Below are positions 1 to 10,005 of a DNA stretch of 64,000 nt, piece after piece; within the stretch, counting starts at the first letter, position 1, and each line of letters begins with the position of its first letter. The position numbers and the translations under genes are program-made. Location: assembly GCA_033060915.1 (NCBI GenBank), contig CM065392.1, positions 17,420,001 to 17,484,000 of the forward strand, written 5' to 3'. Below the pieces are notes generated by a model. That model made no database searches and was not told where the DNA came from. It saw nothing but the letters and a program-made list of their open reading frames with translations. This DNA is from Euryodendron excelsum (taxonomy: Eukaryota > Streptophyta > Magnoliopsida > Ericales > Pentaphylacaceae).

Positions 1-75
1 GAAAAAGATCATTTCATGAAATCCTTATGATTCACATGCTAAGTCTGGGTGAAAGAATCGACACTTTATTTCATA

Positions 76-330
76 GAGTCGGCTCATCACGACAGTGGAC
101 TTAAATCATTTTATTAACAAGGCATGTGTCGGCTCATTTAGTTCATAAGTCGCCTCATGCTTTGGGCCTATATACTTTGATGAAGCCCACTTTACAAACA
201 TTCGAAATTTCCCTCTCACTTATTCACTCTCACTCTTTTTCTCTTCCGCTCCCCTGTTCGCACCAAAACCCAACTGTCACTCTCAACCATTGCGAATCTT
301 CATCTCAATCTCTCTATAAACCCTAATCGA
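76..330 (+). promoter_or_regulatory. Possible internal promoter of the element D envelope-like gene
   Basis: The stretch upstream of the 368 ATG holds GAGTCGGCTCAT at about 80, GTCGGCTCATTTAG at about 129 and GTCGCCTCATG at about 151. Close variants of these recur in tandem in the 3' LTR of the same element (3631-3860 and 33613-33850). A CTATATAC box lies near 168 and a TATAAA at 315-320, followed by a pyrimidine-rich leader without an upstream ATG in frame. The phrase GATGAAGCCCA at about 179 is also matched by AATGAAGCCCA in the LTR near 33897. This looks like an LTR-type promoter copied in front of an internal gene. No transcript evidence is available. Confidence 0.4.
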
Positions 331-367
331 CTACTTTCCATTTCACTCAACCTTCCTTTCTCCTACA

Positions 368-1630
368 ATGGCTCCTAAAATTTCTAAACTGAAAAAGATC
401 TCTAAAGCCCTAGTAGTAGTACCAGCTCCTACTTCAACAGAGCCAAAGAGAAAATCCAAAGGAGGGTCTAGCAAAGACAAAGGGATGCGGAAGAGGAGTA
501 AAACTGGAGAAGCTTCATCCTAAGCAGTCGTGGAATAGAATGAACTTTATTTTAGTGTGGGCAAGGCCCAGGAAAGGTACAATTTGATGTTTTCTCTTCG
601 AAAAGTATTCAATGAAAGATGGATAGACTATAAATTATTTGATCTTCATAAGTTCGAATTTGGTACAAAATTTGAAAACCTAGGGTGAAAATATATGACA
701 ACACTCAGGGATGATATTTACCCTGATTTGGTCGCTCATTTCTATTCAAATGCTGAAAGGGAATATGAAGAAGTGTCTGTCAGAAGTTATGTTAAAGGAA
801 TTACCATCAATTTGGATAGAGAAGTGATTAGAAACATTCTTGGAATTAGAATTGGTGGAGAAGTCTATAGAGATAGTGTCTCCAGAAAAGACCAATTAAA
901 AGCCCTTTATGGAAAAGACATTGATGAAAATGTATAGCCTCTTGCTATTGATCTACCTCTTGAATTAAGGATTGATCATCACTTTATCTGCACCATATTC
1001 ACTCCCAAAATTGGGAAGTATGATTATGTTTCGAAGAATGAGTTGTTCTTCCTATGGGCATATATAACTGATTCAAAAATCGATTTGCCTCTGTTCATCT
1101 TGAATCATATATATAAGGCTACCATCTCCAAAATCACCTTGCCATATGAAATTCTCCTGACAAAAGTTTTCAAGAATTTTAATATTAATCTGAAGAATGA
1201 AAAGAAGCTAATCCCCAAGGCCATTAGTGACGAATACAATAAGAGAACACTTAAAAGAATGGGGTACATGCTAAAGAATGACAAATGGATTCCCAAGAAA
1301 ACTGAAGGAAAAAGTACTTCTAAAGGACAAGCTCCATCTGGGAGCACCTCGAGGCAAAGAAGCAGAAGAAAATTAATGAGTTCTAAATCACAAGAAAATA
1401 CAGGGGATTTAAGTTCTTTTATAACTCAAGTTATGGAATCTCTGGACAAATTGCATCACAAGGCAGATATTGTAAATTTAAGGATGATGGTTTTTGAAAG
1501 AAAAATGAGAGAACTCAAAAAGGAAGTTCAAATTTTGAGAAATGAGAAAGGAAAATTTACAGAAGAAGAAGAAGAGGAAGAAGAAGTTAATGAGGAAGAA
1601 GAGCAAGCACAGGAAGGGGAAGAAGCTTAG
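368..1630 (+). pseudogene. Broken envelope-like / putative plant transposon protein of element D
   Basis: One reading frame runs from ATG 368 to TAG 1628-1630 (420 codons) but is interrupted by TAA at 521, TAG at 536, TGA at 686 and TAG at 935. The N-terminus is short, lysine-rich and low-complexity (MAPKISKLKK). The middle, from about codon 60 to 290, resembles the 'putative plant transposon protein' domain found in envelope-like ORFs of plant retroelements, with a FYSNAE.EYEEVSVRSYVKG-type stretch near 740-800. The C-terminus has a predicted coiled coil (about 1440-1550, residues such as MRELKKEVQILRNE) and then a run of glutamates. It sits between pol (outside the window) and the 3' LTR, where Sireviruses carry an envelope-like ORF. 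Any cellular role is unknown. The four stops make it non-functional as a single protein. Confidence 0.7.
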
Positions 1631-2625
1631 GAACATGACTCTTAGGCCACTGACTCTGAAGCTCACTAGACTCTCCTTCTTTAATCCTATTTATCCTTAC
1701 TTCTATCACCTCTCCTCACCTTATATTTCCTCTCACCTCATCACATATGTTTTCCTCATAGCCCTGTTATAACATCTCTTTTGTTTTAACTAACTGTTTC
1801 ATAATTCTTGTGAACATGATAACTGTACAATCTTTTGTAATTTCAATGGTTTAATTAATAAAATATCATTTTATTCTAGTATCTAATGTGTTTGCTCTGA
1901 TAACTTGTTTGATTTATTCCATGTTTAAACAATCTATTCTGTTCTTTAAATTTTTTTTTTTTTTGTTATTGTACCTGTCTATCATTCTCACTCAATTGGT
2001 ATTATTCTCATTCTATTTCTCTTTTTTGATGAATTGACAAAAAGAGGAAGAAGAATTTGAAATGAAAATTGTATTACAAAATTGTACAATGCATGTTTAT
2101 TGGAAAATGAGTTAAACATCACTTAGAATTGACAAGAAGAATCTGTTTAAATTATGGGGGAGAAGAATTTTGAAATGAAAATTGTATTGCAAAATTGTAC
2201 AAAGCACATTTGTTGAAAAATAAGTCAAACATCACTTAGAATTGGAATAACATGACTTATGGGGGAGAAGTATTTTTTTTTCAATATTGGGGAACCTGAA
2301 TTGGACAAGAAATGGAATTTACTAAAATAAACATAAATTGTTTATTGCATTGGCATTAAATGAAAATGAAATGAAATGAGTACCTTTTGACATATATAGA
2401 GCATGTTCTCAGGAAGAGTAACATGAATCATTTATCTCAAAATGTCTTTAATTTCACTGACAAAAACTCCCTGAAAATTGTTCTTATCCTCTAAGCATCA
2501 TTTGCTTAATTACAAAACAAATGGGGAGTTTCCTTACTAGTATGATATTTTAACTTTGATCATTTCATTTAATCTTACATGAACTTATTTTGCAAAGGTT
2601 TTGTCATCATCAAAAAGAGGGAGAT
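1631..2625 (+). other. Non-coding 3' region of element D with multiple purine tracts
   Basis: No credible gene is present. The stretch 2037-2275 contains two imperfect copies of a unit of about 120 bp built around TTGAAATGAAAATTGTATT, each beside a purine tract (near 2040, 2154 and 2260), and a further purine tract lies near 2520. Multiple polypurine tracts upstream of the 3' LTR are a known Sirevirus feature. Poly-T lies at about 1951-1964. Confidence 0.6.
2612..2625 (+). other. Polypurine tract of element D
   Basis: AAAAAGAGGGAGAT lies immediately before the TG of the 3' LTR and fits the plus-strand primer site of copia elements. The upstream CATCATC is also typical of Sirevirus/Tork-type 3' ends. 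Confidence 0.8.
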
Positions 2626-3630
2626 TGTTGACTCAAGGTTAATTCCCATATTGATTTTAATGATAACTAAACCTTATGTTATATTATTAAATGAATTTAC
2701 TTAGTGTGTAGATTAACAAAGTTCATAATTTAGACTTAAAGTTCAATCTTAAGTCTAATGCATGTCAAAGATAATGCACAACAAATTCAAGAGCTATGCA
2801 ATGAACCAAACAGAGAAGTGATGCTTATCTCTACTTCGAACAAATGTCTTACATTCGAAGAGATTGAAGGTGTTCAAACAAAGCTTTCATCAAAGTGTGC
2901 ATAGACTCAATGAAAACTGATCTGCACTCAGCAAGGAATGTAGACTTCATCAGAAGGTGCAATGTTCAGTTAAAGACAATTTGATTGTGGAGATGTTGTA
3001 AATGCCAAAAGAAGATCACATCAAGAATGCAAAGATCAGTTGAAGATGAATTGAGTGTTGAAGAAATTGAGAATGCTCAAGATAAATCTTCATCAAGCAT
3101 ACACAGATCAAATTCAGATTATGTGATTGAAGTTGCTGAGAAGATGGTTCACAATAATTATCTGATCTCTACATGGAATCCAAGTTAAGAAATCTTCTAC
3201 AATGTAAAGAATCAATAAAGATTAGATGTATGAAGAGATTTCATCAAGTCTGCAAAAGTCTCACTGAAGTGATCTGTAAAGAAGAAAGAAGAATTACTAT
3301 CAAAGAGAAGAACTTGGCAATGAAGCATTGTGAAGCTCTATGTAATTGAGGAAGCTTGGCATTGAAGAAGATGTTCTGCAATAAAATAGAAAGCTTTGCA
3401 AATGAAGAAGAAACGATATACATTGATCAAATGAAGCTTTGACAGTTTGAGATTCAAGAGAAGAACAATATCCAATGATTGATTCAATCCAAATTGAATA
3501 GAAGTTAACTCTGATGAGTTAAGAAGATTTGATTGATCATCATACCCCAAAGACATACTACTTGAAGAACTTATACCAGTGCTAAAATAATCTGGATCAC
3601 TGAATGATAAAATGCAAATATTTGAACAAT

Positions 3631-3860
3631 GAGCAGACTCATTTAAATGAAGAGTCACCTCATGGTTACAGAAGCAAAAGGTTTGAAGACAAAAGGTTAA
3701 TGAGCGGACTCATGAAAAATGAAGAGTCGCCTCTTGATCATAGAAGCAAAAAGCCTGGGGACTAAATAGACAAGGAGTGGATTCATTGAAATGAAGAGTC
3801 GCCTCATGGAGACAAACGCAAAGGCTTGAAGATGCAATGATCAATGAGTGGACACATGAA
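3631..3860 (+). repeat. Tandem repeat of about 70 bp in the U3 of element D
   Basis: Units begin GAGCAGACTC (3631), GAGCGGACTC (about 3703), GAGTGGATTC (about 3776) and GAGTGGACAC (about 3847). Each is followed about 18 bp later by AAGAGTCGCCTCATG or a variant. The octamers GCGGACTC and GAGTCGCC within each unit form an imperfect inverted pair. The array is interrupted by LTR C inside the fourth unit and continues at 33613-33850. Confidence 0.7.
3856..3860. repeat. Target-site duplication of solo LTR C (ATGAA)
   Basis: ATGAA at 3856-3860 is repeated at 33608-33612, exactly outside the TG...CA ends of LTR C. Confidence 0.92.
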
Positions 3861-4070
3861 TGTAAGCACCCCATTTTTGACCGTTCGGCAGCCTACACTT
3901 CGTCCAGACTTATGTTCAAGTCATTGTGAGCATGTTCCAATCGAAACCAACTTTCTAAGTCCAAATCCTGTCTGTCCATCGTTTCGCGGGCCCGCCAGGC
4001 CCAAATAGAGGCAAAATGACCAAAATGCCCTTAGGGACATTATTCTTTCCAATCCTAACTCCAACCCCTC

Positions 4071-4690
4071 TCTTGAGACAGTTGATTCCTCGAGACGGTA
4101 AATCTACTCCAATCAGGCATGTCTTTCTGAAGACGGTAAGTTCCCTTTCCAATCCCTCTCTCGAGATAGTTTATTCCTCGAGACGGTTCCAAATCAGGCA
4201 CGTCTTTCCGAAGACGGTAAGTCCCCTTTCCAATCCCTCTCTCGAGACAGTTCATTCCTCGAGACGGTTCCAAATCAAGCAAGTCTTTTCGAAGATGGTA
4301 AGTCCCCTTTCTAATTCCTCTCTCAAGACAGTTTGTCCCTCAAGACGGTTCCAAATCAGGCACGTCTTTCTGAAGACGGTAAGTCCCATTTTCAATCCCT
4401 CTCTCGAGACAGTTTATTCCTCGAGATGGTTCTGAATCAGGCATGTCTTTCCGAAGACGGTGAGTCCCCTTTCCAATTCCTCTCTTGAGACAGTTTATTC
4501 CTCGAGACGGTTTCAAATCAGGCAATTCTTTCTGAAGATGGTAAGTCCCCTTTCCAATCCCTCTCTCGAGACAGTTTATTCCTCGAGACGGTTCCAAATC
4601 AGGCACGTCTTTCCGAAGATTATAAGTCTCCTTTCCAATCCCTCTCTTGAGACAGTTTATACCTCGAGACGGTTCGACACATTTTTCAAA
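4071..4690 (+). repeat. 80-bp tandem array inside LTR C
   Basis: About eight units with an 80-bp period. Each contains CTCGAGACAGTTTATTCCTC, GAGACGGTTCCAAATCAGGC and GTCTTTCCGAAGACGGTAAG. The other LTRs in the window carry only one to three units of the same repeat (for example 28833-28985 and 62665-62820). Expansion of a short U3 motif into a satellite-like array is known for Ogre/Tat elements. Confidence 0.88.
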
Positions 4691-5668
4691 GAAAACCTCT
4701 TTGAATCGGTAAGTCCTTTTAAACCTGTCGATCGGGACGAGACCCCAAGTCCCCTAGATGGTAGAACGGTCCACCTTTGGCGCCCGCTAGCCTGCCAATG
4801 CAGAAATGTTTGTTTAGGCACGCTTTTCGAGAAAATTGACTTTTCAGGCGCTAAGTCCCCTTTAGCAGCTTCCAAGATCAGGCAGTCTCAGGAATGATCG
4901 CGAACTATTAGACTAGCAAAAATGCTCGCAAACATCTCAAGCATCAGAGTAACGGAAATACTCGTAAACAGGTCGATATAAAGAATTGCCAACAAACCCC
5001 TATGTCACGACGAATGCCGTCAGAGTGGCAGAAACACTCAAAATCCAGGTCAACACCAGTGCCTGCTAGCCCACTTTGGTGAAAAATGACCAAACTGCCA
5101 TTTGGGCCAATTCCAAGACTTTTCGGTCAAGATGATCATTTCGCCCCTAGGCATCCGAACGCCCCGGGAACCACACCGGCTCTGGGTATCAAACCGGTAA
5201 CCTTTTGAGATTACTTATTATAGTATTCTCAACCTTCTTCTACCTTTCCGGATCATTCCGAGTCAGTTTTGGTAAACTCGGTGCAAAATGACTGTTTTGC
5301 CCCTCGAGGGTCGGTCGCCTTTTCCAACCACACCGGCTCTGGGTATCAAACCGGTAACTTCCCGAGAATGCTTTTATAGTGTTCCCAACCTTTCTTTATC
5401 CTTTCGGATCATTCCAAGTCAATTTCGGTAAACCCGGTGTGAAATGACCGTTTTACCCCTGGTGGGTCGGTCACCTTTTCCGACCACACCGGCTCTGGGT
5501 ATCAAACCGACAACCTTTGAGAACATTTTGAATAATGTTTCTAAATCTCAAGTCTTCTTCCGGGACCGTCCGAGTCCGTCCCGGTAGCTGTCCGGCTCAA
5601 TTGACCGTTTTGCCCCTAAAGGCCCTTTCAACCCTTTCGACATATCCTATTCTCACTTTTCAAGTCAA

Positions 5669-5673
5669 ATACC
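5669..5673. repeat. Target-site duplication of solo LTR B (ATACC)
   Basis: ATACC at 5669-5673 is repeated at 30185-30189. Removing B and one copy rejoins the C sequence in register with other family members. Confidence 0.93.
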
Positions 5674-8600
5674 TGTCGCGCCCAGATTTTTTGCACTCGA
5701 GGAATACTCACCTAAGCGAAAAAAATGCTGTACTCTCTCGTTAGAACTCACTCTCCTAGAAGAATGAGTGCGACTAGGTTTGAATTGAAAAACCGGCTTG
5801 AATAAAGGGCTTTTGAAAAAGATTCAGAGTCGCCACCTAACTTGATTAAGGTGAGTTAAGTCACTTAAAACTAAGCATAATCCGAAGACTACACTTAAGG
5901 TTTTGGAAAACGATTTTGAAAATACCTCCTCAATAGAGGGTTTTTTAGGAAAACAGGTTGTTTGGCAACCTTTGAAAAACATTTAGCCCTTTTTTGAAAA
6001 ATAACTCCTTCTGGTCTTTGAAAACAGTGATCTAGGTTCGAAGGTTGGTTACGTGTAGGGAAGACGCACTAAGCTATCACCCTACCCCGCCCTTTCGGTA
6101 CCTACATGTCAATCTACCCTAGATTCACCTATGAGAGTCTTTGATTAACTATAGTTCAACCCTATTCACTTTGAAAAACAATGTTTAAAAAAAAAGAAAC
6201 TAACATGATGCATGATATGCAAGTGCAATAGAAGAGAATTGAAAAATAGATTTGAAAAGAGATTGATTTGAAATTGATTTAAAGAGATGGAATTGAAATT
6301 GGAAAGTTTGAAAATTTAGAAATAGAAATTTGAAAATAGAAATTTTGAAATTGGAATTTTAGATTTGAAAAGATTTTGAAAACCGCACCCGTGAGGGTGG
6401 AATTAAAAGTTTGAAAAGTGTTGTGACCGCACCTATGAAGGTTGCCTACGTATCCCTTTGGGGGAATCAGGTCAGTCGTAGTTCGGACCGGAGTTCAATT
6501 GAAAATAGAAGAGTGGATTTGAAGAAGGAGATTGAATTGGAAATTGAATTTGATTTGACATTGGAAGAGGAGATTGGAAATTGAAATCGAGAAGATTGGA
6601 CTTTGATTTGAAGAGATAGATTTGGACTTGTTTTGAAAAAGAGAAGGTTTAAGAAAACCGAGACTTAGGAAAGAGAAGAGACCTAGGAAAGATTTGACTT
6701 GGCTTGGAAGATTTGGAAGGATTGGATTTTAGGAAATGTTTGAATTAGGAAAGGTTCAAGTTAGGAAAGTGTCATTTTAAGAAAGTTTCATTTTTGGAAA
6801 GTTTTGAAATTAGGAAAGTTTTGAATTTAAGAAAGTTTAGAAATTAGAAAGTTTGAAAATTGGAAAGTTTTGAATTTAGAAAGTTTTGAAATAGGGAAGT
6901 TTTGAAAGTAAGAAAGTTTCGTTTTAGGAAAGGTTTGAAAAAAAGAAAGTTTTCAGTTTAGGAAATGTTTGAATTAAGAAAAGGGAAAGTTTTGAATTAA
7001 GAAAGCTTTGAGTTTAGAAAGTTTTGAATTAAGAAAGCTCCATTTTAAGAAAGGTTTTGAAAAAGGAAAGGTTTTGAAAATAAGGAAGTTTTGAAAATAG
7101 AAAGTTTTGGATTTGGAAAGATGTTGAAGTTTTGGAAAGATTTAGAATTTAGAAAGCTTGGAAGTTTAGAAAGATTTAACTTAAGAAAGTTTTGAATTTA
7201 GGAAACTTTGGATTTGAAAAGATTTGAAATTTCGAAAGTTTAGGATTTAGAAAGTTTTAGAGTTTAGAAAGATTTAAGATTTTAGAAAGTTTTATAGTTT
7301 TAGAAAATCTTGAGATTAAGAAAAGTTTGAATTTAGGAAAGGTTTAAAAGCTTGAATTTAGAAAGTTAAGATTTGGAAAATGGGTTGAATTAGGAAAGCG
7401 TTGAATTAGGAAAGATTTGAAAGTTGAGTTTTAAAATTTAGGAAAGATTTTTATGTTCAAATTTAGGAAACTTAAGATTTAGGGAAGTAGAAGAGAGTTG
7501 GATTTTGAAATTTAAGGAAAGATTTAAGGTTTAGGTTTAAGAAACATAGGGTTTAGGAAGGAATTGAATTAAGAAAGGTTTGGATTAGGAAGGGATTGGA
7601 TTTGGTTTCTTAAAAGAAAAGATTTGATTTTGTTTCCAAAAACGGAGTATGGGATCTAGTTTCCTAAACAGGGAGATTTGATTCGGTTTCCTAAAGGGAA
7701 GGTAGGCTTTGGCTAGGATTTGGAAAGAAGATTCTAGAAACCCTAGTTTTGAAAAATTATAGTTTTGACGTAGAAAATAGGTTTTGGAAACCTAGGTTTG
7801 GGGCAAAGTTTGAAAATCATGTTTTTGGAAAGAAAATTAGGGTTTCCTAATTGTGGGCTCTAAGGCTTGACTTGGGCTCTAAGAAAAAGGAATTTTTAGA
7901 AAGTGCGTTTTTGGAAACGAAGGTTTTGGAAGGAAAACCTAGAGGGGAATTTCTAGAAGGAAGATTTTAGAAAAGAGAGTTTTTAGAAAGATTTTTAGGA
8001 GAAATTTTTAGGAAGGTGAATCTAGGGATTGTTTTTAGAAAGAGATTTTAAAAAGAAGGAGTTTTGGAGAGGAGTTGAAAAAGGGAATTTTAAAAAAAAA
8101 AAGATTTTGGAAGGGAGTTTTTGAAAACAATTTTGAAGAGGGGAGTTTTAGGAAAGTATGTTGAAAAAGAGATTTTTAGGAAGAGATTTTTGAAGAGAGA
8201 GAGTTTTGGATAGTATTAAAATGTCTCACTTTCCTAAAGCAATTCTAACCATAGGAAGGCTAGAACCACTTTAGGAAAGCGGTTTTGAAAACAATAAAGT
8301 TTGAAAATATAGACCAAAAGATCACTTTTAATGTAACACTTTCCTAAAGCAACCCTAGCCATGGAAAGGCTAGAATCACCCTAGAATTGTGGTTTTGAAA
8401 ACAAGTTTTGAAAAAGAGATTTTGATGCAATTTTAAAAAACAAGTTTGAAAACAGTTTTAAAAACAACTTTGAAAACGAATTTTGGAAGATGCAAGATTA
8501 TGATATGCACAATGCAATTTGGGGTCGTGAACATACAAGGTTAAGGCTTCACCACATAATCAAGGGGGCCGGACCCACGTGGTCTTTGGTTAGACTAGAA

Positions 8601-10005
8601 GAAAGCCCCCGGCACGGTGACTCTCCAATAGTCCAATCCTACACATGGACTGGGAATCCCCTTGTTTCAAGCATGCAAAGAAAGGGTGGGAAAGAGATGG
8701 GGGATTAAAATAGAGAAAACCCAAGTGGGTTGGAGAGAGAAGAGAGAGGAGGGAAGTGCAGAAAATTAAAGAGAAAACCTACTGTATGTCTTCTTTATTT
8801 TGCGCGCTGCGCTGTCTTCGGTCTTCGGTCTTTGTCTTGATCTTCACCTTCAGTCTTCAAGAGTTGTCTTCAAGCTTTGGATGGCAGCTCTTCAAGTCTT
8901 CAAAGAGTGGTTGAAGGCTAGTGTATGAGTGTATAAGGGAGTGTATGAGTGTATAGGAGGCTAGGATTTATGTATGGTGGCTAGGGTTTGGGAAACCTAA
9001 GGAAACTAGGGTTTTGGAGGTGCTCGAGCTCTGTATATCGAAATATGGGATTTTTAGGTTCAGTTTGCAGACCCTCTTCACGTTGAACGAGGCTCTGTAT
9101 TTATAGAGGGAAGACAAACCTGGCGCCTGTTGCAGTGGCGCCAGGCCAAATTATACACTGGCGCCAGGCCATTTTTTGGCTTGGTGCCACTAGTAGTAGC
9201 GCTAGCCATTTAGGAAACAATTAAGGTCGACAAGCAACGTATCTTTGACTAGATTTGGGCGCCTGTACTAGTGACTACCATGTAAATTTTAGCCTGGTTT
9301 CACTAAGAGTGACTCCGAAAAGTCCGGGAATGATTTGAAGGAGTCGGGAATGACTCGGAAGGCCGGAAAGGAGCAGGAACACTTAGAACAGTGTCCTGGA
9401 GGTATTTGACTTGAAAAATGAAGATAAGGTGGGTCGGAAAGGTTGACCGAGCTTTTAGGGGCAAAACGGTCAATCGGACTAAGAAACTGCCGGGACAGAC
9501 TCGGACTGTCCTGGAAGAAGACTTGAGATCTGGAAACATTATTTAGAATGTTCCCAGAGGTTTCCGGTTTGATTTCCTAAGCCGGCGTGGTCGGAAAAGG
9601 AGACCGGCCCACCAGGAGCAAAACGGTCATTTTGTACCGGGTTTGCCGGAACTGACTTGGAATGGTCCGAAAAAGTAAAGAAAGGTTGAGAACACTATAA
9701 AAAGTATTCTCGGGACATTACCGGTTTGATACCCAGAGCCGGTGTGGTCGAAGAAGGAGACCGGCCCTCTAGGGGCAAAACGGTCATTTTGTACCGGGTT
9801 GGCCGGAACTAACTCGGAATGATCCGAAAAAGTAAAGGAAGGCTGAGAATACTATAAAAAGTATTCTCGGGACATTACCGGTTTGATACCCAGAAGCGGT
9901 GTGGTTCCCGGGGCGTTCGGATGCCTAGGGGCAAAATGGTCATCTTGACCGGAAAGTCTCGGAAAAGGTCCTAAGGGTAGTTTGGTCATTTTCCACCGAA
10001 GTGGG
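5674..10005 (-). mobile_element. Solo LTR B (5-kb-LTR family), left part
   Basis: Antisense on the + strand: it starts TGTCGCGCCC (the reverse of the LTR 3' end) and runs to 10005, where element A interrupts it. The rest is at 29332-30184; total about 5.19 kb. In the sense direction it holds U5 (5674-6130), the G-poor low-complexity stretch (about 6200-8200), the conserved block with a CCACGTGG G-box (8575-8582), a TATAAATA box (9098-9105, reverse strand), GGCGCC motifs (about 9120-9215) and three units of the 145-bp repeat (about 9540-9920). Flanked by ATACC on both sides with no internal element DNA, so it is a solo LTR. Confidence 0.92.
10001..10005. repeat. Target-site duplication of element A (GTGGG)
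   Basis: GTGGG at 10001-10005 is repeated at 29327-29331, exactly outside the two LTRs of element A. Confidence 0.95.

Larger units (their letters stand above)
1..3860 (+). mobile_element. Element D, left arm: 3' portion of a Sirevirus-like Ty1/copia element
   Basis: This is the 3' part of a copia-type LTR element read on the + strand; its 5' LTR, gag and pol lie left of the window. The order seen is an envelope-like ORF (368-1630), a non-coding stretch with several purine-rich tracts (1631-2625), a polypurine tract ending at 2625, and a 3' LTR beginning TGTTGAC at 2626. A coding region between pol and the 3' LTR, with several polypurine tracts before the LTR, is characteristic of Sireviruses. 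The LTR is cut at 3860 by solo LTR C and resumes at 33613. Assignment to Sirevirus is an inference, because pol is not in the window. Confidence 0.75.
2626..3860 (+). mobile_element. 3' LTR of element D, left part
   Basis: The LTR starts TGTTGACTCAAGG directly after the polypurine tract. It continues at 33613 after the C/B/A insertion and ends ACCAACA at 34498, giving about 2.1 kb once nested DNA is removed. It is A-rich, and its right half carries a tandem repeat of about 70 bp. No coding region is supported; the open frames here are chance. Confidence 0.75.
3861..5673 (+). mobile_element. Solo LTR C (5-kb-LTR family), left part
   Basis: Begins TGTAAGCACCCCATTTTTGA, the sense 5' end of the family LTR, and runs in sense orientation to 5673, where LTR B interrupts it. 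It resumes at 30190 and ends GTGCGACA at 33607; the total is about 5.23 kb without nested DNA. Identical ATGAA duplications and the absence of a PBS or polypurine tract at either end show a solo LTR formed by recombination between the LTRs of a former element. This half is U3: an 80-bp array, 30-bp repeats reduced to remnants (4890-5060) and three copies of the repeat of about 145 bp (5120-5530). Confidence 0.92.

Noticed and set aside
1478..1666. Open frame of 62 codons on the - strand, Phe/Leu-rich
   Set aside because: It is the antisense shadow of the Glu/Lys-rich end of the envelope-like ORF.
8490..8708. Open frame of about 72 codons (MQDYDMHNA start) that recurs at 37658, 51165 (- strand), 58640 and 60978
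   Set aside because: It is antisense to the LTR transcript and overlaps the conserved R/U5 block. DNA conservation explains its recurrence, and there is no sign of codon-level constraint.
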